DNA from: Pedobacter sp. Leaf250
GTDB taxonomy: Bacteria; Bacteroidota; Bacteroidia; Sphingobacteriales; Sphingobacteriaceae
Assembly (NCBI RefSeq): GCF_920984735.1
Contig: NZ_CAKLBU010000017.1
Location: 39,365-103,364 of the forward strand
Direction: 5' to 3'
DNA length: 64,000 bases
Made by a program: the position numbers and the translations under genes. The notes below the pieces were generated by a model. The model did no database searches and was not told where the DNA came from. It saw only the letters and a program-made list of their open reading frames with translations. Within the stretch, counting starts at the first letter, position 1. The number at the start of each line of letters is the position of its first letter. This document shows positions 24,049 through 35,000 of the stretch, piece after piece.

Positions 24049-25500
24049 TTAGTTTTGAGTAACCAATTTATTGTTTTGTATTTCAGTTGCAGATATAGGC
24101 CAAATATATCCGGCTGTGTTAAATGGAATTGCTGGAGCAGTTCCCTGAGGACCAGTTTTCGCTAAGAAACCGGCACCCAATCTCATCACATCAGGAGATC
24201 TAAATCCTTCTCCTAAAAGTTCTATTCTTCTTTCAGTTAGTATAGTATTTTTCAAGTTAGCTGGCAATAAATCAGCAGCAGGAAAAACATAACCAGGATT
24301 TGAACGCTGTCTAACTGCAGTTAATAATGCTATCGAACGAGCTGGATCGGACAGTACAGTTGCTTCAGCCAAATTTAACAATACCTCTGCATACCTAATT
24401 ACTGGAACATAATCTGTATATGGTGATGGTTTTTTAAACTTTGTTAAATATGTGTTAACGCCGACTGCCGTTGTTAGTGTTTTTCTGGCATCAGTAGATG
24501 CAGCAGCAAATGCAGAATTTGCAAGTATTCCGTTAGCATTTAAAAAATACTCTTGATTTCCACCAGCAGATTCAATATTATAATAGAAAGCCAATTGATT
24601 TTGTGTGCCTGGAGCATCAAGTTCAGTCATTGGAAATGTTAAAAGTGCTTCTGTTCCAACATAACTTCCTCCAAACACTGTAGCGATACTAGTTTCTAAT
24701 TTATTAGCAACACCAGTTGTAGCTGTAAATGGAGCTGTTGCAGTAACGATTTTGTTGGCTTCCGTTACGACAGATGCTAAATTACCCATGGTAAGATATA
24801 CACGTGTTTTTAAGGCTATTGCTGTATTTCTTGAAGCTTTTGTTGCTGCTATGGTTAAAGCCAAATCTGGTTCAGCTTCGTTTAAATCTTTTAGAATCTG
24901 CGTGTAAACCTCGGATACTGTACTTCTTTTAAGATCATTGCCTGTTAAATCTTTTTCCGCTTTAAGTCTTAAAGGAACGCCTAAACTTGTACCATTATCA
25001 GTTATATAAGGCTTAGAGTAAAGCTGCAATAAACTGTAATAACTCAGTGCTCTCAAGAATTTAGCTTCTGCAATATATTGTCTGGATAACGCAGGCGTAA
25101 TCAATCCAGCATTTGCAGTAACACCTTCAATAACTAAATTTGCCCTGTTAATTGCAGCATAAGCAGCTCCCCACAAACCAGTAACCTCACTTGTATTGGA
25201 AGTTACATTGAAACGCCAAGTATCTAAATTGGTTACTCCATTTGGTTTGTTTACAATAAAATCCTCTCCACGAATATCATTGTAAATTAAAAAGCGTCCG
25301 CCATAGAAATTACCATTCTTTACACCTGCATAAACACCATTTACCTGAGATAATATACGTGCTGGTGTAGAAAATGCCTCCTCTATAGGCAATGCTGTAT
25401 CTGGAGCTGTTTTTAAGAAATCTTTTTTGCAAGATGTAGCAAACAGAATTGGTGCGGCTACAAAAAGATATTTTATTTTATTGTTTATTTTGATTTTCAT
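24049..25500 (-). CDS. SusD/RagB-family outer-membrane lipoprotein (pair 1)
   Basis: A 483-residue surface lipoprotein that would cap the adjacent SusC transporter and bind its substrate. The lipobox ends in ATSC with cysteine 24, followed by KKDFL. Typical SusD features are an N-terminal TPR-like helical part (AIEEAFSTPARILSQVNGVY, then WGAAYAAINRANLVI) and a C-terminal part with RYAEVLLNLAEATVL, ILTERRIELLGEGFR and a final WPISATEIQNN. It starts 14 bp after the SusC stop, so the pair forms one operon. The substrate cannot be inferred because no enzyme or sugar-pathway gene is nearby. Confidence 0.92.
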   Translation of the reverse strand: MKIKINNKIKYLFVAAPILFATSCKKDFLKTAPDTALPIEEAFSTPARILSQVNGVYAGVKNGNFYGGRFLIYNDIRGEDFIVNKPNGVTNLDTWRFNVTSNTSEVTGLWGAAYAAINRANLVIEGVTANAGLITPALSRQYIAEAKFLRALSYYSLLQLYSKPYITDNGTSLGVPLRLKAEKDLTGNDLKRSTVSEVYTQILKDLNEAEPDLALTIAATKASRNTAIALKTRVYLTMGNLASVVTEANKIVTATAPFTATTGVANKLETSIATVFGGSYVGTEALLTFPMTELDAPGTQNQLAFYYNIESAGGNQEYFLNANGILANSAFAAASTDARKTLTTAVGVNTYLTKFKKPSPYTDYVPVIRYAEVLLNLAEATVLSDPARSIALLTAVRQRSNPGYVFPAADLLPANLKNTILTERRIELLGEGFRSPDVMRLGAGFLAKTGPQGTAPAIPFNTAGYIWPISATEIQNNKLVTQN

Positions 25501-25513
25501 GATCCTCTATTTA

Positions 25514-28500
25514 TTAAAATCCTACATTAATACCAAACGTAAATGTTCTTGCCGAAGGAACCGAGTTTCTATCAACTCCAGGAGCTAAGTTGCCACTATT
25601 TGTTGCTCCTGTTGAGTTACCATTAACTGAAACTTCTGGATCTGGACCTGGATAGTTTGATATGATCCATAAATTACTTGACTGTGCATAGACTCTAACA
25701 TTAGAAATACCATATTTACCTAAAAATTCTTTAGGTAAAGTATAGCCTAATGCCAGATTACGAACTTTTAAGAAATTTCCAGAGAACACATTTTGAGATT
25801 GTGCAAATGCAGAACCATTTGATACGTTATCACCATAAACAACACGAGGGATATCAGTAATCTGCCCTGGTGTAGTCCACCTATCCATCATTCCTGCTTC
25901 ATTATTCCAAAAGCGTTGATCTCGTAAACCAGCTAATGAACCATAATACACTTTGTTTCCGCCAGAGAAAGTTAATCCTAAAGTTAAATCAAAAGCTTTA
26001 TAACGGAAATTATTGTCTAAACCTCCAAACCATTTTGGTACTGATTGTCCAGATATCTGTGCATCCAAGGCCGCATCAATAGCTGGTGCATTCTGACCTG
26101 CGTTTGGTCCATCCAAATATTGGTAACGAGCAGCCGTTGCTCTTTGAAAACTAAATCTTAATTTTTGTCCAAATCTATTTACGAAAATTCTTTCGCCAGT
26201 TGCTGGATCTACGCCTACTGTTTGCACTGTGTAAAATGAACCAACTGGATAACCAACACGAGTTATATTTGCGGTTTCCAATTGCGTAACACCGAATAAA
26301 TCAGCGTTATTATTTCCTAACTCAATTACTTCATTTTTTAATGTACTTAAGGTAAAGCTAGTATTCCAACTGAAGTTATCCCCTTCTATATTTCTGCTAT
26401 TGATAGTAAACTCAAGCCCTTTATTTGACATCTTACCAACGTTAGCTAAGATCGAATTTCCAGGAATACCTTTAGAAGGTGCTTGTGGCGCATTTTGAAC
26501 TAATCCATCTATATTATTATGATAGTAATCTACATCCAAAGAGAAACGGCCATTTAAGAATTCTAAGTTAATTCCAACGTCAGCCTTTTTACTGGTTTCC
26601 CAACTAAGTTCAGGATTTCCTGCTTGAGAAAATGATAAAGCTGGATCAGAACCATATAAACCAGGATTATAAAGATACAGAGCAGGATAGTTACCTACAC
26701 CGACATTCCCTACTAAACCATAACTACCATGAAACTTAACACGGGTTAAGATTTTACTTAAACTACTTTCTTTATAAAATTCTTCTTCAGATAGTGCCCA
26801 ACCTGCAGATGCGCCACCAAAGTTACCGTACTCTCTTCCAGCAGCTAAGCCCGAATAACCGTCACGGCGAAAAGATCCTGTTAAATAATATTTTTTCTTA
26901 TAATCGTAAGTTACGTTACTGAAAAATGATCTGAAGGCATTATTGTATTGTGAAAGTCCAGCTGGAGTAATCGCACCAAAAGCCCCTTGATAAATTTCAA
27001 TAAATGGGTCAATTACGTTTTGACGTGTTGCTCCATAGCCATAACCTTTAGTATATTGATCTTCAACACCTATAAATGCCCCAATTGTATGATCGCCAAA
27101 AGTACCTGAATAGTTCAAAGTGTTAGACCAGTTCCAACGGCTATTTTTTGCGAAGTTACTTGTCGCACCTCCATTGTATGCAAATCCATCACCTTGAATA
27201 CGATTTACAAATACGTTATTATCTAGTTTTAAATTATCAATATTGTAATTTGTTTTGAATGTTAAACCTTTCAGAAGCTGAACAGAGAAGTATGCATTAG
27301 AAATTAAACGATCACTTTCAGATGTGTTGGCATCTTCATTCACCAATACTGCAGCATTGGGATAGTTGGATGCAATTAAATTTGCTCCCAAACCAACCGC
27401 AGAACCATTAACATTATATGATCCATCTTCGTTGTATGCCGCAACGTTTGGAGGTAAAACAAATGCCAAACGGCCTAACCCACCTGTATTAAATGATGAA
27501 CCTGGTAAGGAACCTGTATTTGGTGCTCTATTTAAAGTATTACTGTAAGAAAAGTTAGCCCCAATGTTAACTCCCTTGAATAATTTATGATCTACATTAA
27601 CACGACCATTTTTTCTTTCAAAAGAGTTATTGATGATAAATCCTTCCTGATTACTATATCCCAAAGAAATGAAATAAGATGTTTTTTCGTTGGCGCCAGA
27701 GAAATTTAATGCATGATTTTGAGAAGTTGCAGTTCTATAAGCGTAATCATACCAATTGGTTTCTACTTGTGTGCCATCCGAACGGGTTTGTAAAAAGAAG
27801 GCAGGCGCTAAACCGATATTTGTCCTTGCTTCGTTTTTTATCTGCACATATTCTGCAGCGTTTAATAATGGATTCAGGTTTTGAGCCTTAGATGAGCCTA
27901 CCCAGCCCTCATAGTTTATTTTTGTGCTCCCCTGCTTACCTTTTTTAGTGGTAATTACTACTACACCACTCGCCGCTCTAGAACCGTAGATTGCCGAGGA
28001 TGCAGCATCTTTTAAGATATCGATAGATTCAATATCTGCAGGGTTAATGTCTCCCAAAGCGTTACCTGCAGCACTATTTGATGATTGATCCCCAGTAAAT
28101 ACCGGAATTCCATCAACAATTATCAATGGATAAGAACTCAGCGAGATGGAATTAATACCACGAACCCTGAAAACCGGAGGATTATTTAGTACACCATTCG
28201 GCTGAACAATGTTTACACCGGCAGCTTTACCAGCTAAGGCCTGCTCGAAACTTTGAACCGGAACATTTTTAAGTTGCTCTCCACTAACACTTGCTATTGA
28301 GCCTGTAACATCTCTTTTAGCTTGAGTGGTATATCCAGTTACAACAACATCAGATAACGTTTTAGAATCCCCAACCAAAGAAACATTTATCACATTTCCC
28401 GAACCTACAGGTTTAGTTTGTGTTAAAAAACCTATGTAAGAAAATTCTAATGCGGTAGCTTGCGAGGTAATTTTTATAGAATATTTACCATCAGCAGTAG

Positions 28501-28660
28501 TTGTGGTTCCACCTGCCGCACCTTTAATTTTTACACTTACACCAGGTAGCGGTAACCCGTCTTCCTTACCTGTAACTGTACCAGTGATTGTTCTATCTTG
28601 AGCCATAGCACTTCCAGCTATAAACAGCAAAATGAACAAACTTTGTAGAAGTTTTTTCAT
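25514..28660 (-). CDS. SusC/RagA-family TonB-linked outer-membrane transporter (pair 1)
   Basis: A 1048-residue outer-membrane importer driven by TonB. Order: signal peptide (1-20, ending SAMAQ), CarboxypepD_reg-like domain (about 22-105, starting RTITGTVTGKEDGLPLPGVS), plug domain (about 115-230, with DVVVTGYTTQ, VQSFEQALAGKAAGVNI and IDILKDAASSAIYGS), then a 22-strand barrel ending in FTFGINVGF. No STN domain is present, so it is not coupled to an anti-sigma factor. It is the first gene of a two-gene operon with SusD. An IS lies upstream of its promoter region. Confidence 0.93.
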   Translation of the reverse strand: MKKLLQSLFILLFIAGSAMAQDRTITGTVTGKEDGLPLPGVSVKIKGAAGGTTTTADGKYSIKITSQATALEFSYIGFLTQTKPVGSGNVINVSLVGDSKTLSDVVVTGYTTQAKRDVTGSIASVSGEQLKNVPVQSFEQALAGKAAGVNIVQPNGVLNNPPVFRVRGINSISLSSYPLIIVDGIPVFTGDQSSNSAAGNALGDINPADIESIDILKDAASSAIYGSRAASGVVVITTKKGKQGSTKINYEGWVGSSKAQNLNPLLNAAEYVQIKNEARTNIGLAPAFFLQTRSDGTQVETNWYDYAYRTATSQNHALNFSGANEKTSYFISLGYSNQEGFIINNSFERKNGRVNVDHKLFKGVNIGANFSYSNTLNRAPNTGSLPGSSFNTGGLGRLAFVLPPNVAAYNEDGSYNVNGSAVGLGANLIASNYPNAAVLVNEDANTSESDRLISNAYFSVQLLKGLTFKTNYNIDNLKLDNNVFVNRIQGDGFAYNGGATSNFAKNSRWNWSNTLNYSGTFGDHTIGAFIGVEDQYTKGYGYGATRQNVIDPFIEIYQGAFGAITPAGLSQYNNAFRSFFSNVTYDYKKKYYLTGSFRRDGYSGLAAGREYGNFGGASAGWALSEEEFYKESSLSKILTRVKFHGSYGLVGNVGVGNYPALYLYNPGLYGSDPALSFSQAGNPELSWETSKKADVGINLEFLNGRFSLDVDYYHNNIDGLVQNAPQAPSKGIPGNSILANVGKMSNKGLEFTINSRNIEGDNFSWNTSFTLSTLKNEVIELGNNNADLFGVTQLETANITRVGYPVGSFYTVQTVGVDPATGERIFVNRFGQKLRFSFQRATAARYQYLDGPNAGQNAPAIDAALDAQISGQSVPKWFGGLDNNFRYKAFDLTLGLTFSGGNKVYYGSLAGLRDQRFWNNEAGMMDRWTTPGQITDIPRVVYGDNVSNGSAFAQSQNVFSGNFLKVRNLALGYTLPKEFLGKYGISNVRVYAQSSNLWIISNYPGPDPEVSVNGNSTGATNSGNLAPGVDRNSVPSARTFTFGINVGF

Positions 28661-29043
28661 AAAATTTAGTTTGGTTTAATTAATTGATTGGCTAAATATA
28701 AAATTTAACAACCTGTAATACAAATTTTACAAAAGAAATAATAGCTAAAATGTTTAAGGCAACATTTAAAATTGAGTTTATAATTGTTAGAATATTGGTT
28801 TAAATATTCTTTAGATTGGGATCTATGGCAGAAATACCATCCCATCAATAAATTTTTTATATGATTTCCAAAAATTTATTGAATACTTACCTTTTATAAT
28901 ATTTACAGCTAAATAAAATTTCCAAATAAAGCCTGAATAAAAAGTATTATACATTTTATTGTTAGAAAAATATGGCAATAGCCATATAGGCTGTATAGTT
29001 TTTCGGTTTTTTTGAAAATTGCTTAAAAAAATTGATCAAAAAA
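28661..29043. other. Upstream region of SusC pair 1
   Basis: About 383 bp of AT-rich sequence with no gene. It should hold the leftward promoter of pair 1. A TAAAATTTG string on the minus strand (about 28719-28727) resembles a -7 element with one extra base. Otherwise I see nothing specific. Confidence 0.35.
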
Positions 29044-29053
29044 AAGAGGTTGC
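29044..29053 (-). terminator. Left half of the SusD pair 2 terminator, split by the IS
   Basis: AAGAGGTTGC is the exact complement of GCAACCTCTT at 30498-30507. With the IS removed, the halves form a 10-bp stem with a 6-nt TAAAAT loop, followed on the minus strand by a run of eight T bases: a normal terminator for the SusD gene at 30532. Confidence 0.75.
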
Positions 29054-29188
29054 TAAAATGAAGTGCACCCTAAAAGTTGGACGAAATTAGAAATTAATTA
29101 TTAATGTGATGAGCTCGATATTTTATCGGGCTCATTCCTTTTAGATCGAGTTTTATTCAATCGTTATTATAGTATTCAATGTAATTTT

Positions 29189-29896
29189 TTATATCCTGTT
29201 TAAGTTCATTGATTTCACTGTACTTATTAAGATAGAATAGTTCCGATTTATGATGCCAAAGAAATTCTCAATAATGGCATTATCCAGGCAGTTACCCTTT
29301 CTGGACATGCTCTGCATAATGCCTTTCTTTTTCAGCATTCGCTGATATTCTTTCATCTGATATTGCCATCCCTGATCAGAGTGTAAAATCAGGTTTGTGT
29401 TCCTATTTATCTTTTTGAATGCATCTTTCAACATAAGGGTTACCTGTTCAAAATTTGGAGACTCAGATAAGTTATAGCTGAGGATTTCCCCGTTAAATAA
29501 TTCTATGATTGGAGATAGATACAGTTTTTTATCCCCCACTTTGAATTCTGTAATGTCGGTGGCCCACTTCTGGCAAGGCTGTGCTGAATTAAAATCGCGA
29601 TTCAATAAATTGGGTGCAATTTTACCTAACTCACCCTTATAGGATCTGTATTTCTTTCTCCTGATCAATGATTTCAGCCCTAATATACCCATCAGCTTTG
29701 AGACTGTTTTGTGATTGATGATACAACCTTCATTCATCATTTCCAGAGTAATCCTTCTATAACCATACCTTCCTTTATGACGATGATAGATCTTTTTTAT
29801 TTGATCTTGGGCAACATCATGTTTTCTTAATACTGATTTTGTTTTTAAGTGGTAATAGTAACTACTTCTGGCCATTTTTAGTATATCCAATAACAA
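29189..29896 (-). pseudogene. IS3-family transposase OrfB, frameshifted near the C-terminus
   Basis: The DDE integrase core (rve) is readable: WATDITEFKVG with the first D, LHSDQGWQY with the second, and NAIIENFFG with the glutamate. An HTH_21-type stretch (GRYGYRRITLEMMNEG) precedes it. After ENFFG the family consensus continues in another frame as ELFYLNKYSEINELKQDIK, so one base was lost around 29240-29255 in a short A run. In that second frame a TGA at 29157-29159 replaces the usual arginine after YYNND. The true start is upstream, through a -1 frameshift out of orfA at an AAAAG-rich site near 29940. Two lesions make the enzyme very probably inactive. Confidence 0.8.
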
Positions 29897-29931
29897 CTCT
29901 AATGGATATTTATGCCTTAACTCCTCAATGG

Positions 29932-30450
29932 CTAACGCTTTTTCTTTTGCAGCGTTTCTTTCTTTTGAGCTAAGGCTTCGAGCTTTTTTAGCAACTCATT
30001 CTCCGCTCTTAAATATAGATTCTCCTTTTCAAGCTCCTCAAGCCTGGTCAACGTTTTAGTGATTGTTTTTATTGGCTTCTTTTCTTTCATCGTTTTACGG
30101 CCTCTCTGTTGAGCATTTAAGCCATCCACCCCCAAACTCTCATGAATTTTTACCCAAGAACTAACTATGCCAATGGAAGGGATATGAAAATGTAAACAGC
30201 AGTCCCTCAAAGATAATTCTTTCTTAAGATAAGCTTGAACGACCGTTAACTTAAATTCCTTGGTATATTGTTGATAGGATCTTCGCAATAAGCCCTGTAC
30301 ACCTAATGCATTGTATTGGTCAATCCATTTTCTGATTTGCGACGTGGAGATGCCCCAACGATTCGATAATCCGTTGACCGATTTCCCACGTTGATGCTCT
30401 CTAACCAGCTTCAGTTTAAATTCGGCTTTGTGTTTTTTGTATTTAACCAT
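29932..30450 (-). CDS. IS3-family transposase OrfA (double helix-turn-helix)
   Basis: A 172-residue DNA-binding protein with two helix-turn-helix units, one at about 8-55 (HKAEFKLKLVREHQRGKSVN, then WGISTSQIRKWIDQY) and a second at about 60-105 (YTKEFKLTVVQAYLKKELS). A leucine-zipper-like coiled coil follows (LEELEKENLYLRAENELLKKL), as in IS150-type OrfA. Its 3' end carries AAAAGAAAAAG, a plausible slip site for making the OrfAB fusion. It reads in the same direction as the SusC/SusD pair 2 operon and so may now be transcribed from it. Confidence 0.88.
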   Translation of the reverse strand: MVKYKKHKAEFKLKLVREHQRGKSVNGLSNRWGISTSQIRKWIDQYNALGVQGLLRRSYQQYTKEFKLTVVQAYLKKELSLRDCCLHFHIPSIGIVSSWVKIHESLGVDGLNAQQRGRKTMKEKKPIKTITKTLTRLEELEKENLYLRAENELLKKLEALAQKKETLQKKKR

Positions 30451-30497
30451 AAAAATGCCCCCAAATAGTGTCTAACTTTTTGGGGGCAGTGTAAAAT

Positions 30498-30507
30498 GCA
30501 ACCTCTT
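30498..30507 (-). terminator. Right half of the SusD pair 2 terminator, split by the IS
   Basis: GCAACCTCTT lies 25 bp after the SusD stop on the minus strand. It is separated from its partner at 29044-29053 by the IS. Confidence 0.75.
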
Positions 30508-30531
30508 CTATACTGTAAAAATAATGCGATA

Positions 30532-32049
30532 TTAAGGGTTTTGCCCGCCTGGACCGATTGCTGGATTTGCATCGATTTCAGATTGAGGTATAGCCCACTG
30601 CCATTCAGGTCCGCCAGCTGGCACAGATAATACACCTGATAATGCAATAGTGTGATTGCTACCAGTTCTATCCAATGGAAGATTTTGACGTTTTAGATCA
30701 AAAAATCTAAATCCTTCTCCCCATAAATCGATTCTACGCTGAATAAGAATTTCATTTAATAAAGCTGTACCAACATTGGTAGTAAGTACGTAACTAGGAT
30801 TGCGGTTTTTAGCAAAAGTTAATAAAACATTTTGAGCAGAAGTTGTTTCGGTAGCTGAACCTTCAATACCTAAACGAGCCCTTGCTTCAGCTTCAATTAA
30901 AAACATTTCACCTACACGCATATTCACAACATCACCAACACTTGTAGAACCAGCATTTCTAAATTTACCTTGTTTGTAACTCGCAGTTGCGCCAGAAACC
31001 ACACCTGCCGGTTGGTTAAAGGCAATGAATGTAGTAGTATTTCCAGCAGGATCCCAAAGTGCTTTACGTACATCAGTTGCTGGAATTTGGTTATAAAGAA
31101 CCGAATTCATTCTTTTAGGAATTGTTCTGTTTGCTGTAGAGTTAAATGTACCTAAATAAGCAAAAAACGAATAGAAATATGTGGTTTGATCTTCTTGCTG
31201 TCTACTGCCCCACATCCACTCCTGATTTTCGTAGTTGTTAAACCCCCCCAAATACTCAGCATTAGTCATTAATGTTAATCCAGTTCTCGCTTCAAGTGCA
31301 TTTTGAGCAGCAATGGCCCACTTACCTTGAGTAAGTGCAACTCTCGCTTTTATACCTTTCGTAACATTGATATTAAAGTGTGACTTATTTGGTCTAGCAG
31401 TGGCACCAGCAAATGTGGTGATTGCTAAATCAAGATCAGTATTGATTTGTGTGTAAACCGCCTCTACGGTTGCTCTTGGTTTTCCAGGAGTTCCATCTAC
31501 TATTGAAGTATTCATAATTGGAACACCTGCCTGGGTATTGTTTCCTGTTGCATCATAACGTTTACCAAAAACCTGAACCAATACAAAATGTGCCCAAGCT
31601 CTATAAGTTAATGCTTCAGCTTTAATCATTTTTTTATCGGCCAAATTTCCTTCAGCATTATCAATATTATCAATAATTAGATTGGCGTTAGCAATAATTC
31701 TGTAATAGAAGGTGTATATAAATGAGTTATTAAGCGTTGAAGCACTTCTGTGTGTTACCCACTTATGAACGCCAAATGCTGTAGTACTAACAGTATTAAC
31801 AATATCATCTCCCATGTAATCAATATTGAGGTTAACAGCGCCTTGGCCACCCTCTTCCTGTCTGGAATATTGAATATATAATGATCTATTAATTCCGTTT
31901 AATGCAGCTAAGGCATTTGTTGTTGTTGTAAATACTGCATTTTTATCAACTGAATCTGTTGGATTGGTTAATAAATAATCCTTTTTACATGCTCCGACCA
32001 ATAGCGTTAGTGCTAATAATGGAAAAATAAATTTATTTATGGTTTTCAT
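30532..32049 (-). CDS. SusD/RagB-family outer-membrane lipoprotein (pair 2)
   Basis: A 505-residue surface lipoprotein. The lipobox is LLVGAC with cysteine 21, followed by KKDYLLTNPTDSVD. SusD landmarks are FTTTTNALAALNGINRSLY near the N-terminus, IKAEALTYRAWAHFVLVQVFG at about 150-170 and, near the end, RRIDLWGEGFRFFDLKR and WAIPQSEIDANPAI. It starts 11 bp after its SusC partner. It was the last gene of this operon; the IS now lies 38 bp beyond its stop, inside the former terminator. Substrate unknown. Confidence 0.92.
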   Translation of the reverse strand: MKTINKFIFPLLALTLLVGACKKDYLLTNPTDSVDKNAVFTTTTNALAALNGINRSLYIQYSRQEEGGQGAVNLNIDYMGDDIVNTVSTTAFGVHKWVTHRSASTLNNSFIYTFYYRIIANANLIIDNIDNAEGNLADKKMIKAEALTYRAWAHFVLVQVFGKRYDATGNNTQAGVPIMNTSIVDGTPGKPRATVEAVYTQINTDLDLAITTFAGATARPNKSHFNINVTKGIKARVALTQGKWAIAAQNALEARTGLTLMTNAEYLGGFNNYENQEWMWGSRQQEDQTTYFYSFFAYLGTFNSTANRTIPKRMNSVLYNQIPATDVRKALWDPAGNTTTFIAFNQPAGVVSGATASYKQGKFRNAGSTSVGDVVNMRVGEMFLIEAEARARLGIEGSATETTSAQNVLLTFAKNRNPSYVLTTNVGTALLNEILIQRRIDLWGEGFRFFDLKRQNLPLDRTGSNHTIALSGVLSVPAGGPEWQWAIPQSEIDANPAIGPGGQNP

Positions 32050-32060
32050 AATTTTGCCTT

Positions 32061-35000
32061 TTAAAATGATGCGTTAAGTCCCAAACTTACTATACGTGTT
32101 GGCGTGTAGTTATTCGTATTTACACCTGTAAAACTCTCTGATGGATCTAATCCTTTACGCTTTGAAAGCATAAACAAGTTTTCTCCAGATGCGTATACAT
32201 TAACTTTGCTCAAACCAACTTTTTTAATAAAGGTTGTTGGAAGATTATATGCTAAAATTGCAGATCTCATGTTAAGGTAAGATGCATCGATTAAAAATCT
32301 TGATGATGTTGCGTTATTAAATGTCGATCTACCAACATCAAGTCTTGGAATTGAAACAACATCACCAGATTGTTGCCACGAATTTAATGCATCAACATGT
32401 AATGAGCCTCCATAACCTGCATAAGACATTAAAGACTGGTAAGTTGCGTCATAAGATTTTCCACCTACTTGATAGTTCATGATCACAGATAAAGAGAACG
32501 CTTTATAAGTGAAGGTATTTGTGAAGCTTCCAAAAAAGTCAGGTATAGCAGATCCAGAGTATGCATATAAAGCATTATTTGGGTTGATTGTGAAATTTTG
32601 TCCATTAACAGTTCTTGTATCTGCTGCAGTACCTGGATTAAGCGGATTGATTTCATATAATCCGGCTCCATCAGTTGGATTTACACCAGCCCATTGACGT
32701 AACCAATATTGATATCTTGATTGACCTACTGCCAATTGTTTTGTACCATCAATAATTGTTGGCGTTTCATCTGGCATTTTGGTAATTCTGTTTCTTATTA
32801 ACGACCAGTTGATGTTCATATCCCACTTAAAGTCGCGTGATTTAATAATATCACCAGCTAAATTAATTTCGATACCTCTATTCCACATTTTACCAATGTT
32901 TTTTGCGAAAGTTCCCGTACCATTTCCAATGCCCAGACCTGTTGATAAAGGAAGTGGAACATTAAATAATAAATCTGATGATTGTTTATTGAAAACTTCA
33001 AAGCTACCATGTAATCTATTTTTGAAGAATCCAAATTCTACAGCCGCATCTATTTGAGTTTGAGTTTCCCAGGTGATGTTAGGATTTGCTAAACTTTGGA
33101 ATAAAATACCTGGTTCGGCAGCATTATTATAACCTAAACTATATAATGATCTATCTAGATTTAGCCCTGTTAAACCATCGTTTCCTAATGAACCATAAGA
33201 AGATCTAAGTTTTAAATAATTGATCCAAGTTTTATCTTTCAAAAAGTTTTCTTCGCTGATTAACCAGCCCAAACTTGCCGAATAGAAATTACCCCACTGT
33301 TGACCAGGACCCCATTTAGATGAGCCATCACGGCGAAAAGATCCCGATAAGAAGTATTTAGATTGATAATCATAATTTAATCTTGTAAAAACAGCTTCTT
33401 TTCTATAGTCCTGTAAGTAAGATGTTAAATCTGTAGTTGTAGCAAAGTTTACCAACTCAGTATTACCATCTAAAATCTGTGTATTACGTGCACCAGTTAA
33501 ATACTTATAAGCATAATCATAATTATTATGGCCAACCAATACACCAATAGTATGATCACCAATAACTTTATTATAATTTAATAATTGCTCAATAGTGTAA
33601 GTGGTGGTAGTGGTAGAAGTATTTCTTGCTCTACCACCTGGAGCACCGTCCCCAACAATTTTATTCTGGTAATCACCAAAAGAATAATTATTGATGTCGA
33701 CACCTAAATTTTGAGTGAATTTAAAATCTTTAAGAAAAGTTATTTCACCATAAGTTCTTGCACTTAAAGCATTTCTTTTAATTAAGGTAGAATTTAACAA
33801 AGTTTCCTGTAAAATATGTCTTCCAGCATATGCTCCTGAAGGACGGTTAGGAATGCCTAGGCTTCCTTGTAAATTCCCAGTGTCGTAAATTTTATTTCCA
33901 TTAACATCCAATAAATATTCTCCAGTGGTTTGGTTATGAGCATAAAGTGGATAAATTGGGCCTATATAACGAGAAAAATTGAATGGATTAACAATACTTC
34001 CGCTTCCATCAGCATCAGCTTGATTAGATTTTGTAATGTTAGCATTAACATTTAAACCTGTTTTAAACCATGATAAAGGTTTGGTATTAATATTAACACG
34101 ACCATTGATTCTGTTAAAATCAGATCTGATGATATAACCTTTTTCATTTAGATAGCCTAATGACGCATAATAATCAGATTTTTCTGTAGCGCCACTATAT
34201 GACATTGAATAATCACCACGCTGACCAGTTCTTTCCAATGGCTCTCTCCAATTCAAATCATCAGCATAAAGCAGCGTTGCATTTGGATTTAGTTTTCCAT
34301 CAGTCCCTACAATTTGATTATTTGGTACATTAAACGGATTGTTTAATAATAATCCTCTAATATCATTTGAAGCTGCTGTATTTGCTGCAGCTAAAGTACT
34401 TCCGGTACCAGTAGCTGGATAAACTAAACTATTTCTATAAGCTTGCCATGCTAGGGGATAATATTGATAAGCATCAACGGTTTCGTATTCTGGAATCCCT
34501 CTTGAAGTTAAACCTTGAATAATTCTAAAATCAAGTTGTTCTTTACCTTGTCTACCTTTTTTGGTTGTGATTAAAACAACACCATTACCAGCACTTGATC
34601 CATAAAGCGCAGAAGATGCTGCATCTTTTAATAATGATATACTTTCAATATCGTCAACGCTAATATTACTGATATTTCCAGAATATTGAATACCATCAAC
34701 AATGTAAAGTGGATCATTAGATGCTGAAATTGAACCAAAACCCCGTACACGGATTGTTGGACCAGACCCTGGCTGACCGTTACCAGCATTTACCTGAACA
34801 CCAGGTGCTGCACCAGCTAATGCACTATTTAAATTCGTTACAGGTCTTTGAGCAATATCTTCTGCTCCTACGGTAGAAATTGATCCTGTATTTTTACCTT
34901 TTGTTGTTGTGCCATAAGCAGTGGTAATTACCACTTCTTGCAAAGATTTTGCGTCAGTTTCTAAACCTACCTTAATTGAATTTGATGTAGTTAAATTGAT

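Larger units (their letters stand above)
29059..30493 (-). mobile_element. IS3-family (IS150-like) insertion sequence
   Basis: About 1,435 bp. The terminal inverted repeats are 24 bp and imperfect: the left begins TGAAGTGCACCC, the right (inward) TACACTGCCCCC, and both continue to AAAAGTT(G/A)GAC. Flanking AAA on both sides is the likely target duplication (29056-29058 and 30494-30496). It holds orfA and orfB on the minus strand with a -1 frame relation. orfB is broken, so the copy is probably inactive by itself. Confidence 0.85.

Noticed and set aside
29044..30507. Longer IS inverted repeats including AAGAGGTTGC
   Set aside because: The outer 10 bases are better explained as the two arms of the disrupted terminator, because AAA flanks the standard IS ends.
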